Notes: generated from the letters alone by a model not told the origin. A stretch of 64,000 bases of DNA from an uncultured Litoreibacter sp. (GCF_947501785.1 NZ_CANMXB010000001.1:186001-250000), one strand, 5' to 3'. Positions 51,716-60,699 are shown, numbered from the stretch's first letter. Numbers and translations: made by a program.

Positions 51716-53410
51716 ATGCTGCAAATTTCGGTCTTCAAACGCGTCATGATCTGGCTGACCGTCGCGGTCGGCCTTCTGTTGGCGATGCCCAACGGCTTTT
51801 ACACCACCGTGGAACAGCACAACGACGCGGTCGCGTTCCTTGAGACCGGCGTTTCGCCCAACGCGGAAACGGCCAAGCTGACGCCAGAGCAGTTGGAGGC
51901 CAACCGCGCCGCCTGGCCCAGCTTCCTGCCGTCCTCGCTGGTCAACCTTGGCCTCGACCTGCGTGGCGGAGCGCATCTGCTGGCCGAGGTGCAGGTTGAA
52001 GACGTGTATGACGACCGTATGGACGGCTACTGGCTGGAAATCCGCGACGTGCTGCGCACGGAGCGTGACACCATCGGCACCATCCGCCGCCAGAACGCAG
52101 GCCAGGGCGAGCTGCGCATCAAGGTCTCCAACCCCGCTGGCATCCAGCAGGCGCTGACGCTGGTACGCTCTGTGGCCACGCCCGTGGTGTCGCTGACCGG
52201 GGTCGGGTCCAACGACATCGAGGCGCGCGCGCAAGGCGACACGATCATTGTGGGGCTGACCGAAGCCGAAAAGATCGCCACCGATGACCGCACCATCCAG
52301 CAATCGCTGGAAATCATTCGCCGCCGCGTGGACGAGGTCGGCACCCGCGAACCCACTATCCAGCGCCAAGGCGAGCGCCGCATCCTCATTCAGGTGCCCG
52401 GCATCGGCTCGGCGGCTGAGCTGAAAGAACTGATCGGCACCACCGCCAAGCTGACCTTCCACCCCGTGGTGTCGCGCACCAGCAACGCAAATGAATCACC
52501 CGGCCCGCGCAACGTGATCTACCCGTCCATTGACCCGCAGGACGTGGGCACCTTCTACATTCTCGAACAATCCCCCGTGGTCACCGGCGAAGAACTCGCC
52601 GACGCGCAACCCGCCTTTGACCAGAACGGCACGCCCGCCGTGACCTTCCGCTTCAACGCCGGCGGCGCGCGCAAATTCGGCATCTACACGTCGGAGAACG
52701 TTGGCTCCCCCTTCGCCATCGTGCTGGATGAGGAGGTGATCTCGGCCCCCGTCATTCGCGAGGCGATCACTGGCGGCTCCGGCCAGATTTCTGGCAATTT
52801 CAGCGTTGAGGAATCGACCAACCTCGCTGTGCTGCTGCGCGCAGGCGCGCTGCCTGCGGAAATGACCTTTCTTGAGGAACGCACCATCGGGCCGGAGCTT
52901 GGCCAGGACAGCATCGACGCGGGCAAGATCGCCTGCATCGTGGCCTTCGTGATGGTGCTGGTCTTCATGTTCCTTAGCTATGGTACGTTCGGGCTGTTCG
53001 CCAATATCGCGCTGATCATCAATGTGGGGATGATTTTTGGCCTGCTATCGCTGATCGGAGCCACGCTGACGCTGCCAGGCATCGCGGGCATCGTGTTGAC
53101 CATCGGTATGGCGGTCGACGCCAACGTGCTGATTTTCGAGCGTATCCGCGAGGAACTGCGCACCGCCAAAGGCACGGCCCGTGCGATCGAGCTCGGCTAC
53201 GAGAAGGCTTTGTCGGCCATTCTTGACGCCAACATCACCACTTTCATCACGGCGGTGATCCTGTTTGCCATGGGCTCCGGCCCGGTGCGTGGTTTTGCGA
53301 TCACGCTGGGCTTGGGCATCCTGACCTCGGTCTTCACGGCCATCTTCGTGACCCGCGTGATCATAGTCATGTGGTATGAGCGCAAACGACCCAAGACGAT
53401 TGAGGTGTAA
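51716..53410 (+). CDS. secD: Protein translocase subunit SecD
   Basis: A 564-residue RND-like subunit that uses the proton gradient to pull exported proteins from SecYEG. The first membrane helix is followed by LVNLGLDLRGGAHLLAEVQ, the P1 head domain (about 75-390), and the C-terminal membrane block with GPELGQDSIDAGKIACIVAFVMVLVFMFLSYGTFG, GIVLTIGMAVDANVLIFERIREELRTAKG and AILDANITTFITAVILFAMGSGPVRGFAITLGLGILTSVFTAIFVTR. The start ATG immediately follows yajC's stop, and secF starts 4 bp after its stop. Confidence 0.97.
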   Translation: MLQISVFKRVMIWLTVAVGLLLAMPNGFYTTVEQHNDAVAFLETGVSPNAETAKLTPEQLEANRAAWPSFLPSSLVNLGLDLRGGAHLLAEVQVEDVYDDRMDGYWLEIRDVLRTERDTIGTIRRQNAGQGELRIKVSNPAGIQQALTLVRSVATPVVSLTGVGSNDIEARAQGDTIIVGLTEAEKIATDDRTIQQSLEIIRRRVDEVGTREPTIQRQGERRILIQVPGIGSAAELKELIGTTAKLTFHPVVSRTSNANESPGPRNVIYPSIDPQDVGTFYILEQSPVVTGEELADAQPAFDQNGTPAVTFRFNAGGARKFGIYTSENVGSPFAIVLDEEVISAPVIREAITGGSGQISGNFSVEESTNLAVLLRAGALPAEMTFLEERTIGPELGQDSIDAGKIACIVAFVMVLVFMFLSYGTFGLFANIALIINVGMIFGLLSLIGATLTLPGIAGIVLTIGMAVDANVLIFERIREELRTAKGTARAIELGYEKALSAILDANITTFITAVILFAMGSGPVRGFAITLGLGILTSVFTAIFVTRVIIVMWYERKRPKTIEV

Positions 53411-53414
53411 GCAG

Positions 53415-54383
53415 ATGCGGTTGAAACTTGTTCCTCAGCAGACCAACTGGGATTTCTTTTCCCGCTCCAAATGGACCCTTGGGCTTTCGGTTTTGCTGAT
53501 CGTGGTGGGCTTTGCGTCTTTCATGATCCAAGGCCTGAATTACGGCATCGATTTCCGGGGCGGCACCACGATCCGCACCGAGAGCGCTCAGCCGGTGGAT
53601 GTTGCGGCCTACCGCGCGGCGCTGGAGCCTGCCGGGCTGGGCGACATCTCCATCACCGAGGTTTTCGATCCAACGTTTGCGGCGGATCAGAACGTCGCCA
53701 TGGTGCGTATCGAAGCGCAGGAGGGTGAAGAAAGCGCCTCCGTCAGCGTCGTGCAGGGCGTGGAAACGGCGTTACGCACGATTGATCCGGACATGAAATT
53801 TCCCTCTGTTGAATCCGTGGGTCCCAAGGTCTCGGGCGAGCTGATCCAGACGGCGGCCATTGCGGTGATCCTCGCGATAGCGGCGGTGCTGTTCTACATC
53901 TGGTTGCGCTTTGAATGGCAGTTCGCGCTCGGCGCGGTTGCGGCGCTTGTGCATGATGTGGTGCTGACGCTGGGCGTCTTTTCCGAGCTGCAAATCAAGT
54001 TTGACCTCGCCATCATCGCGGCGCTGCTGACCATCGTGGGCTACTCGCTGAATGACACCGTGGTGGTCTTCGACCGCGTGCGGGAGAACCTGCGCAAATA
54101 CAACAAGAAGGACCTCAAGGACGTCCTGAACCTGTCCATCAACGAGACGCTGTCGCGCACTGTGATGACCTCGGTGACGACACTGCTGGCGCTGATCTCG
54201 CTCTATATCCTGGGCGGGGACGTGATCCGGGGATTTGTGTTCGCGATGATCTGGGGCGTGATCGTGGGGACCTATAGCTCGGTCTTCGTGGCTTCGGCGA
54301 TCCTGCTTTGGCTGGGCGTCAAACGCGACTGGTCCAAGCCCGATGCCAATGCTGGAAACCAGTTCGGCAATGTAGACGCCTAG
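53415..54383 (+). CDS. secF: Protein translocase subunit SecF
   Basis: A 322-residue partner of SecD. MRLKLVPQQTNWDFFSRSKWTLGLSVLLIVVGFASF is the first helix, followed by GLNYGIDFRGGTTIRTES. The C-terminal block has SVGPKVSGELIQTAAIAVILAIAAVLFYIWLRFEWQFALGAVAALVHDVVLTLGVFS and TIVGYSLNDTVVVFDRVRENLRKY. The start at 53415 avoids the upstream codons shared with secD. Its last codon overlaps the convergent ABM gene by 4 bp. Confidence 0.97.
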   Translation: MRLKLVPQQTNWDFFSRSKWTLGLSVLLIVVGFASFMIQGLNYGIDFRGGTTIRTESAQPVDVAAYRAALEPAGLGDISITEVFDPTFAADQNVAMVRIEAQEGEESASVSVVQGVETALRTIDPDMKFPSVESVGPKVSGELIQTAAIAVILAIAAVLFYIWLRFEWQFALGAVAALVHDVVLTLGVFSELQIKFDLAIIAALLTIVGYSLNDTVVVFDRVRENLRKYNKKDLKDVLNLSINETLSRTVMTSVTTLLALISLYILGGDVIRGFVFAMIWGVIVGTYSSVFVASAILLWLGVKRDWSKPDANAGNQFGNVDA

Positions 54384-54676
54384 GCGGACACCAACCGTTC
54401 GTAGTGCCGCATCTCCTGAATGTCCTTCAGGTACGGTTTGATGTGCGCGAAGAACGCCTTGAAAGGGGCGCTGCCGCGAAACCCTCGAAGGTGGTCTTCG
54501 GCAGACGTCCACTCTATCCGCAATATGAACTCTGATGGCTCTTCCGCGCATTGGCACATGTCAAAGCTGACGGCATGCGGCGATGTCATCAGGGGCTCTG
54601 CGGCAGCAGTATAGTCTGCAATGAAGGCGGCTTGGCGGGCTGGGTCAATCGTGTAGCGTAAATATTCGACAATCAT
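54380..54676 (-). CDS. Antibiotic-biosynthesis monooxygenase (ABM) domain protein
   Basis: A 98-residue protein of the ferredoxin-like ABM family: MIVEYLRYTIDPARQAAFIADYTAAAEPLMTSPHAVSFDMCQCAEEPSEFILRIEWTSAEDHLRGFRGSAPFKAFFAHIKPYL. It may be a small quinone or flavin oxygenase or a stress protein; activity is untested. GGAGAGC lies upstream of the ATG. The gene is divergent from the HxlR regulator with 68 bp between starts, so it is probably its target. Confidence 0.82.
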   Translation of the reverse strand: MIVEYLRYTIDPARQAAFIADYTAAAEPLMTSPHAVSFDMCQCAEEPSEFILRIEWTSAEDHLRGFRGSAPFKAFFAHIKPYLKDIQEMRHYERLVSA

Positions 54677-54744
54677 GTAAGCTCTCCTTTGTGTCTTCCA
54701 TATTTGACGCATTTTGGACCCCCACAAGAGGTTACAAAAAGGTA

Positions 54745-55089
54745 ATGACCGACGCCGCTGATCAGAAATTGCTCCATTGCCCGGCGCTCAGCGCGACAAA
54801 GGTGATCTCTGGCAAATGGAAAACGCGAGCCTTGTGGTTGCTGCGGGATCGCGCATTTCATTTTGGGGAACTGCGCCGGACTTTGCCCGGCGTATCCGCG
54901 AAGGTCTTGGCCGCGCAGATGCAAGAACTTGAAGCCGCCGGGCTGATTTCACGTCAGGAGGAGGAGCGCGACGGCGTAACCTTCGCTCTCTATGACTATA
55001 CCGATTACGGCCGCTCACTGATCCCGGTGCTGGACGCGTTGGGGGATTGGGGCTTGCAGCACGACGCGAGAGCCGCCACAGAAAATTGA
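54745..55089 (+). CDS. HxlR-family transcriptional regulator
   Basis: A 114-residue winged-helix regulator: MTDAADQKLLHCPALSATKVISGKWKTRALWLLRDRAFHFGELRRTLPGVSAKVLAAQMQELEAAGLISRQEEERDG, the HxlR pattern with an N-terminal CP-like cysteine. HxlR proteins sense redox or electrophilic signals via that cysteine. A GTG at 54691 extends the frame by 18 codons, but the ATG at 54745 fits the family length. It overlaps the permease gene (TGATG) and faces the ABM gene, so the three form one module. Confidence 0.88.
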   Translation: MTDAADQKLLHCPALSATKVISGKWKTRALWLLRDRAFHFGELRRTLPGVSAKVLAAQMQELEAAGLISRQEEERDGVTFALYDYTDYGRSLIPVLDALGDWGLQHDARAATEN

Positions 55090-55838
55090 TGGACTTACTT
55101 TCTGACCTTATGTCGACGCCGGGTCTGCCGGTGCTCATCCTTGCTGCGTTTGTGGCTGGCATGGTACGCGGGTTTTCGGGCTTCGGCACCGCGATGGTTT
55201 TTCTGCCCGCAGCGGGTCAGGTGGTGTCACCCATCTGGGCGCTGACCATCATGGGGATCATGGACATGATAGGCCCGCTCCCCAACGTGCCGCGCGCGCT
55301 GCGCGACGGGCATCCGCGTGATGTGGTCCGGTTGGCGGTCGGGTTGATTGTCGCGCTGCCGATTGGCATCTCGTTGCTGTCGCTTATGGCGCCAGATGTC
55401 TACCGCTACGCGGTCTCCACCATCTCGCTCATCCTGCTGGTGGCCCTGATTGCCGGGCTGCGCTATCGCGGCAGGCTCAGCAAGCCGCTGATCTACGGGA
55501 CAGGCGCCATCGGCGGCTTTCTGACCGGCAGTACGGGTCTCGCCGGACCGCCGGTGATCATGCTCTATATGGCGTCCACCCACGCGGCCTCTGTCATCCG
55601 GGCGAACCTGATGCTCTATCTGCTCTGCGCGGATGCGCTGATGGTGGTGCTGTTCGCGTTCTGGGGGCTGATCACCCTGACCCCTGTTTTGCTGGGATTG
55701 CTTGTCGCGGTGCCTTACCTGCTGGCAAATATGGTCGGAGCCGCTATTTTCAATCCTGACAAAGAGAAGCTCTACCGCTGGGTGGCCTACGCGATCATCG
55801 CGACCTCCGCTATTATGGGCTTCCCAATCTGGGACTGA
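55089..55838 (+). CDS. TauE/SafE family membrane permease
   Basis: A 249-residue protein with seven to eight hydrophobic segments of the TauE/SafE (sulfite/sulfoacetate exporter) type: VLILAAFVAGMVRGFSGFGTAMVFLP, GAIGGFLTGSTGLAGPPVIMLYMAS and a second half of similar layout. These permeases export sulfite, sulfoacetate or other anions. The ATG overlaps the HxlR stop by one base, so the permease is coupled to its likely regulator. The substrate here is unknown. Confidence 0.88.
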   Translation: MDLLSDLMSTPGLPVLILAAFVAGMVRGFSGFGTAMVFLPAAGQVVSPIWALTIMGIMDMIGPLPNVPRALRDGHPRDVVRLAVGLIVALPIGISLLSLMAPDVYRYAVSTISLILLVALIAGLRYRGRLSKPLIYGTGAIGGFLTGSTGLAGPPVIMLYMASTHAASVIRANLMLYLLCADALMVVLFAFWGLITLTPVLLGLLVAVPYLLANMVGAAIFNPDKEKLYRWVAYAIIATSAIMGFPIWD

Positions 55839-55842
55839 CGCT

Positions 55843-56196
55843 ATGAAGATAACCGAAATCGACTACGAGGCCGCCAAACCCATCGACAGCTACGGCGACG
55901 GGTTCTTCCGGGTGGATGGCAAGGTGCATGAAGGGCCGATGCTGATCCTGCCCGACGCGGTGCATAAGTGGGGCGGCTATGACGACACCGCCGCTATCCT
56001 CGCCAATGCGGACAAGATCGACGTGTTGTTCGTGGGCACGGGGGCTGAGATCGCGCATGTACCCGCCAGTTTGCGCGATGTGCTAGAGGCCGCCGGCATA
56101 GGCGTCGAACAGATGGGCACGCCTGCCGCGTGTCGCACCTACAATGTGCTCCTCAGTGAAGGCCGCCGCATCGGCGCGGCGCTGCTGCCGGTCTAG
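55843..56196 (+). CDS. Mth938-like domain protein
   Basis: A 117-residue protein of the Mth938/NDUFAF3-like superfamily: MKITEIDYEAAKPIDSYGDGFFRVDGKVHEGPMLILPDAVHKWGGYDDTAAILANADKIDVLFVGTGAEIAHVPASLRDVLEAAGIGVEQMGTPAACRTYNVLLSEGRR. The mitochondrial relative assists respiratory complex I assembly, and bacterial members often neighbour secDF. Its last 114 bases are shared, in antisense, with the convergent DUF1194 gene. The start ATG lies 4 bp after the TauE gene. Confidence 0.9.
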   Translation: MKITEIDYEAAKPIDSYGDGFFRVDGKVHEGPMLILPDAVHKWGGYDDTAAILANADKIDVLFVGTGAEIAHVPASLRDVLEAAGIGVEQMGTPAACRTYNVLLSEGRRIGAALLPV

Positions 56197-56916
56197 ATCG
56201 CCAATCATCAGGCTTTCCGTCTCCCGCAGCAGCTTCTTGGTCATGGCGCGCTCAAAATCGTCGAACCCCAGCGCCACCTCGATGAAGGCGTCCGGCCCCT
56301 TGATGATGCGTTTGCGGTAGTAGGCCGACAGCTCCATCAAATCCATTTGCCGCTCGTCGCGCCCCACGGTCAGGTCCAGCGCGATCACCAGCCCGTTTAT
56401 GTCGCGCCCAACCAGCCGGTCGCGCATGAACTCGGGGGCAGGGCCGTCATTGTTGGTGCCGTCGCCCGACAAATCCAGCGTGTAGCGCCAGCAGTCCGGT
56501 CGCTTCTGGAACAGCCGCTCCGCAAACAGCATCGCGCCGCCAATGCCGGTGGAGTTGATGCCGCTGCGCCGCTCGGTCGCCCGCAGGGTTGCCGCGACGC
56601 CGTTGATCGCGGCCGCGCTGTCGAGCGCCACCCAGTCCACCAAAAGCCGCTGGTTGAACCGCCCCGCCCATTCAAACGCGGCCACCCAGATGGGCGCGTC
56701 AGGGAATTGCAGCAGCTGGCCCTGCACTTCGTCCGAGGTCAGTGCGGCGGCCAGCCCGTCCAGCTGCAGCCGGTATTCGACCTGATCGACCGAGCCGGAG
56801 ACATCCATCCCCAAGGCAAGCGCCAGCCTGCATTGTGCCTGCGCTGCGCCGGTCAGAAGGCACAGCGCAAGCAGCGCCGCCCTTACCAATGCCCGGTGTT
56901 TTCCATGGACGCCCAA
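56083..56916 (-). CDS. DUF1194 (von Willebrand A-like) exported protein
   Basis: A protein of up to 277 residues. After a signal peptide (ALVRAALLALCLLTGAAQA) comes a vWA-like domain: CRLALALGMDVSGSVDQVEYRLQLDGLAAAL (MIDAS-like DxSGS) and LDLSGDGTNNDGPAPEFMRDRLVGRDINGLVIALDL. DUF1194 proteins occur in alphaproteobacteria with unknown function. The frame opens at a TTG (56916, after AGGAG); another TTG at 56889 also fits the signal peptide. The C-terminus runs 114 bases into the Mth938-like gene on the other strand, beyond the usual DUF1194 end. Confidence 0.8.
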   Translation of the reverse strand: MGVHGKHRALVRAALLALCLLTGAAQAQCRLALALGMDVSGSVDQVEYRLQLDGLAAALTSDEVQGQLLQFPDAPIWVAAFEWAGRFNQRLLVDWVALDSAAAINGVAATLRATERRSGINSTGIGGAMLFAERLFQKRPDCWRYTLDLSGDGTNNDGPAPEFMRDRLVGRDINGLVIALDLTVGRDERQMDLMELSAYYRKRIIKGPDAFIEVALGFDDFERAMTKKLLRETESLMIGDLDRQQRRADAAAFTEEHIVGATRGRRAHLFDAYAGGL

Positions 56917-57317
56917 GGCTCCTGCGCCGGCAGGCTGTCGCCCATCTGCAATAGCTCGATCGAGATGTTGTCGGGCGAGCGGACAAACGCCATATGGCCG
57001 TCACGAGGTGGGCGGTTGATCACCACGCCCGCGTCCATCAGGGATTGGCACATTTCGTAGATGTTCTCGACCCGGTAGGCCAAATGCCCGAAATGCCGCC
57101 CATCGCTGGGCAGCCCCTCGTCGCCGTCCCAGTTATAGGTCAGCTCCACATCGGCGCGACCGTCGGCCTGATCCGGCGGGCATAGGAACACCAGCGTGAA
57201 CCGTCCACCTTCATGGTCGGTGCGCCGCCGCTCCACCAGCCCCAACATCTTGTAAAACGCGATCGAGGCGTCGAGGTCTTTGACCCGAACCATGGTGTGG
57301 AGATATTCAACTTTCAT
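56883..57317 (-). CDS. gloA: Lactoylglutathione lyase (glyoxalase I)
   Basis: A 144-residue VOC-superfamily metalloenzyme converting the methylglyoxal-glutathione hemithioacetal to S-lactoylglutathione. MKVEYLHTMVRVKDLDASIAFYKMLGL, then FTLVFLCPPDQ, VELTYNWD, FGHLAYRVENIYEMCQSLMDAGV and FVRSPDNISIELLQMGD give the two half-sites with His and Glu metal ligands. The start of the DUF1194 gene lies inside its last codons. Length fits the short bacterial enzymes. Confidence 0.93.
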   Translation of the reverse strand: MKVEYLHTMVRVKDLDASIAFYKMLGLVERRRTDHEGGRFTLVFLCPPDQADGRADVELTYNWDGDEGLPSDGRHFGHLAYRVENIYEMCQSLMDAGVVINRPPRDGHMAFVRSPDNISIELLQMGDSLPAQEPWASMENTGHW

Positions 57318-57349
57318 GGGGCTGTTCCTTCTGTGTGAGAATTGAAAAC

Positions 57350-58288
57350 TTAGCGCGGGGCCGGGGCTACGCCAGCGTCCCGGCCGATAATGTCGTCGCG
57401 GTCATTGGGGGTGATCACATGATGGATCAGCGCCGACCGGCTGACCAGCGTGACGGTGGTGAACGCCACGAATTGCAGCAGGTACCACGACCCCATCTTG
57501 GCCCAGTTGACGGTCTGAAACTGCTGCTGGCCCGCGTATAGCCAGGTGGCCGTCAGGGTGGAGCCGATATATTCCGCCACCCACAGCACGAAGGCGCAGG
57601 CCAAAGCGGCCAGGGGCAGCGGCAACCAGCGCGCCTTCTTGCCCGCAAAGAACCACACCCGGGTGCGCCCGAACAGCAGGATCGAGGCCGCAAACAGCGG
57701 GACCCTTATGTCGGGCAGATCAAAGATCATCCCGTTGGTGTAGGGGATCTCGAACACCAGTTGGTGCGAGAAGAAGTTGATGTAGCACAGCGCGCCGAAG
57801 GCAAATGTCATCCACAAGGGCGGGTAGGGCGCGAATTTCATGTCGAAAATCCGCGTCGCCCGGGCCACGTAGGACCCGACAGAGGCGTACATGAACCCCG
57901 AAAACAACGGCACGCCGTAGATCATCATGTAGCCCGCCTCGGGGTAGGACCAGCTGCCATGGGAGACCTTGAACCACTCCATCACCGTGCCGGTGACATG
58001 GAAAATCAGGATGACGCGGGCCTCCTCCCAGCTTTCCAGCTTTGACCAGATCATCAGGATTTGCGTCACCACGGCAAAGATCACCAGCGCGTCGTAGCGG
58101 GTCAGCGCCCAGTCGGGTTGCCATATGGCTTTCGAGATCACGATGGCGGCCAGTATCAGCAGCCCAAACAGCGCGGCCCAGGCTTGTTTGGCGAAGAACA
58201 TGATGGTTTCGGCCATCCAGCCGGGCAGGCGGGCGCGCAGGCCGTCGCCCAGCCGCCGTTCCAATGCCCGTGTGCCCCAATCTGCCAT
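57350..58288 (-). CDS. DUF817 membrane protein
   Basis: A 312-residue protein with about eight hydrophobic segments of the DUF817 family: ALFGLLILAAIVISKAIW, RYDALVIFAVVTQILMIWSKLESWEEARVILIFHVTGTVMEWFKVSHGSWSYPEAGYMMIYGVPLFSGFMYASVGSYVARATRIFDM and FAFGALCYINFFSHQL. The family is restricted to a few bacterial groups and has no known function. It is 32 bp downstream-to-upstream from gloA (same strand) and 49 bp after the Slam gene. Confidence 0.85.
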   Translation of the reverse strand: MADWGTRALERRLGDGLRARLPGWMAETIMFFAKQAWAALFGLLILAAIVISKAIWQPDWALTRYDALVIFAVVTQILMIWSKLESWEEARVILIFHVTGTVMEWFKVSHGSWSYPEAGYMMIYGVPLFSGFMYASVGSYVARATRIFDMKFAPYPPLWMTFAFGALCYINFFSHQLVFEIPYTNGMIFDLPDIRVPLFAASILLFGRTRVWFFAGKKARWLPLPLAALACAFVLWVAEYIGSTLTATWLYAGQQQFQTVNWAKMGSWYLLQFVAFTTVTLVSRSALIHHVITPNDRDDIIGRDAGVAPAPR

Positions 58289-58337
58289 GGCCGCACATTG
58301 GCGCGCAGGGCGTCGGGGTGCAACGCGAATCCGTGCC

Positions 58338-59702
58338 TCAGAAGGAGGAGCGCAGCCCGAAGCTGAGGCCCAGCTGTTGGGTTTCGTTCAGAGCGACGTT
58401 GGACCGGTTGCGCGATGCGCTCAGCGTCGCGGTCGGGGAGAACCCGAAATAGTCAAGGTCGTTGAAGGTGATGGTGGCATTCGCCGACAAGCGGGTATCG
58501 CGTCTGGGGCTAGGCGCCAAAATCGTCCGACGGTCGTATTCGCTCAGCTTCGCGGCGAGTGATAGCTCCAGGAAGGACTTGCCAAAAACCGGCTTGCCCA
58601 AACGGTACCCGACGCCAATTTCAGCCGACTGATGGGCAATGGCCGCAGAGGCAGAGCTGACGTCCGAAACGGCGCCATTGAAGCTGATCGAGTTGCCGTT
58701 TTCCAACCCCATCAAGTACACCGCATTCGCATTCCAGGTGGTGGAAGACCGAAAGGCGCTGTCCTGCCGCCATTGCCGCTTCACCCCGCCACCAAAGCGC
58801 AGCTGCGCGCGCTTTCCGACGGTGATGGTCCGGTCGACCTTCGCTTCTGCAAACCGTGCAAGCGCGTCCCCGCCATACCAGTTCTGGCCCAGTTCCAGCC
58901 GGAACTGGGTGTAGGCCGGGCCGTCCTTGTCGTTGAGGCGACTGCTCACGCTGAATTGCAGTTCCTGAAAGGCGTAGTTGCTCGCTGACGCGTTTGGCGC
59001 AAGTGCCTTGGCCGACGAGGACAGGGAATAGCTGCTGGTGTCAAATCCCACGCCGAAGGTCAGGTTCTGGCGCTCCGACAACAAGAAAATGCGGCTCAGA
59101 TCGCCGCCAAGGCGGTATTCCAACCCCGACAGGGCCTGCGCCTCGCCATCCAGCAGGAAAGACAATCCCCCCAAGGTGGCGCGGTCATTTGCTGAGCCGT
59201 TGTTGATGTTGGATGAGGGGCTGATGGAAAAGCGCAGATTGGCGCGTACGGGGTTGGTGGCGCGCACGTATTTGAAGTCGCGGGCGGCGCGGGCTTTGAA
59301 ACCCTCATTCGGCGCATGTTGCGCGGCGCGCCTGAGCCATAGCTGGGCCTGCAGGCGCTTGCCGTTCTGCGCGAGGGCCTGCGCCGTCACAATGGAAGAT
59401 GAATACCGCTCAGCCGCCGTGTCAGAGGCCCGCCAGGCAGCTTTGGCCGCTTTCACACCGGCCGATATCCGGCCGGCTCCCACCTCGGCCTGGGCAAGGG
59501 CCAAAAGCGCCGCCTGGTCGTCCGGGTCGCCTTGCAGAATGGTGCGCGACAGGGCCGCGGCCTCGTCGTATTTGCCTGCGGCCACCAGTTTAAAGGCGAG
59601 GAAGCGCGCTTCCTTGATGCTGACCTGGGTTTGGGCGTCCGGCGCTGTGGCCAATATGGTCAGCACGGCGGCGGCACCCAAAGCTTTTTTCAAAAGGCGC
59701 AT
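58338..59702 (-). CDS. Slam-type surface lipoprotein assembly modifier (type XI secretion)
   Basis: A 454-residue outer-membrane protein. A signal peptide (MRLLKKALGAAAVLTILATAPDA) is followed by a TPR-like helical region (about 30-160: FLAFKLVAAGKYDEAAALSRTILQGDPDDQAALLALAQAEVGAG) and a C-terminal beta-barrel (about 165-454) that ends in an aromatic Phe (GLSFGLRSSF). The layout matches Slam translocons (DUF560 family), which carry lipoproteins or soluble proteins across the outer membrane. GAAGG precedes the ATG. It follows a candidate lipoprotein substrate by 28 bp. Confidence 0.85.
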   Translation of the reverse strand: MRLLKKALGAAAVLTILATAPDAQTQVSIKEARFLAFKLVAAGKYDEAAALSRTILQGDPDDQAALLALAQAEVGAGRISAGVKAAKAAWRASDTAAERYSSSIVTAQALAQNGKRLQAQLWLRRAAQHAPNEGFKARAARDFKYVRATNPVRANLRFSISPSSNINNGSANDRATLGGLSFLLDGEAQALSGLEYRLGGDLSRIFLLSERQNLTFGVGFDTSSYSLSSSAKALAPNASASNYAFQELQFSVSSRLNDKDGPAYTQFRLELGQNWYGGDALARFAEAKVDRTITVGKRAQLRFGGGVKRQWRQDSAFRSSTTWNANAVYLMGLENGNSISFNGAVSDVSSASAAIAHQSAEIGVGYRLGKPVFGKSFLELSLAAKLSEYDRRTILAPSPRRDTRLSANATITFNDLDYFGFSPTATLSASRNRSNVALNETQQLGLSFGLRSSF

Positions 59703-59730
59703 CAGGCGTACCTTCGCCTCAAGGGCTGTC

Positions 59731-60699
59731 TTAGGGGTTTTGTACAGCGACGAAACCGCCAACCTCGCGCCCCGTCACTGCAGATACGCCACCACCGGGG
59801 ACGACGAAGTTCGGGTCAATGTTGGACAGATCGCCCTCAACGACGATGTAGCCTACGATCTCGCCGCCATTCGGCCCGGAGAACATGCCGACATAGCTGC
59901 CGGACTGGGCGTTCGCGCCGGTCGTCGTGTTGATCGTTCTGGTTGTCCCGCCGGTTGTGGTGGCTGTGGCTTGGTTGATATCCGTGATCACCAGCTCGAT
60001 CGGGGCCAGGGCTCCCGGAATTGGATTGCCGTTTTCGTCAAATAGCTGGCGGCCGGTGATGAAGCCACGAAATGCGCCGGTCAGGTCAAAGTCCTGCAGG
60101 TCGACGGTGATATTGGCCGTCCCGGTTGTCAGCTGAATGGCGTTGTTGGGGCCGGCAGTCTGGCGGATCACGCGCACGCCGTTATAGGCCCCGGTATAAG
60201 TGTAGGCGGCGGGGCGGGTGGCCGGCAGCCCGCTTGAGGGGCGGCTAATGTAGGCGCCGCCATAGCCGAAGCCCTGGTAGACATCCGTGGCCACTACGCC
60301 CGCAAGCGCGCCCGTGCCCGACGGTGATTGTACGATCACGGCCAGGTAGGGGTCGCCGCCGGCGGCGGCATTGTCAAACACTTGCCCGCTGGGCAGGATC
60401 ACACCGGCGCGCGGTTGGTAGCTGCCGCCCTGGGAGCTGACATTGTCAAACGGAAGGTTGTTGATGGTGATGGAGTTGCCGGCCGCCGTCGCCCCGGGGG
60501 TGAAGGTGAACTGGTTCGCCGTCAGCAGGTTGGCGGGGTCAAACAGGAAGGCGGTGTTGTTGGACTGGGTGTTCGGGTCGGCGCCAGGGGTGGTGACCAC
60601 GCCGTCATCCGACGAGCCGCCGGTGATCGGGTTGGAGCCGCCGCCGCCGCAGGCGGCCAGGAAGCTGATGGATAGAATGCCGAAAATGCGTGCGTACAT
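59731..60699 (-). CDS. TbpB-like surface lipoprotein, probable Slam substrate
   Basis: A 322-residue lipoprotein. Lipobox LAAC with Cys17 is followed by four Gly and a Ser/Gly/Asp-rich linker (GGGGSNPITGGSSDD), typical of a tether. The remainder is beta-rich. Near the C-terminus GSYVGMFSGPNGGEIVGYIVVEGDL resembles the GxFFGPxAxEVGG motif of TbpB-type barrel domains. It precedes the Slam gene in the same operon, which is the usual arrangement of a Slam and its cargo. The ligand is unknown; iron or heme capture is possible but unsupported. Confidence 0.8.
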   Translation of the reverse strand: MYARIFGILSISFLAACGGGGSNPITGGSSDDGVVTTPGADPNTQSNNTAFLFDPANLLTANQFTFTPGATAAGNSITINNLPFDNVSSQGGSYQPRAGVILPSGQVFDNAAAGGDPYLAVIVQSPSGTGALAGVVATDVYQGFGYGGAYISRPSSGLPATRPAAYTYTGAYNGVRVIRQTAGPNNAIQLTTGTANITVDLQDFDLTGAFRGFITGRQLFDENGNPIPGALAPIELVITDINQATATTTGGTTRTINTTTGANAQSGSYVGMFSGPNGGEIVGYIVVEGDLSNIDPNFVVPGGGVSAVTGREVGGFVAVQNP

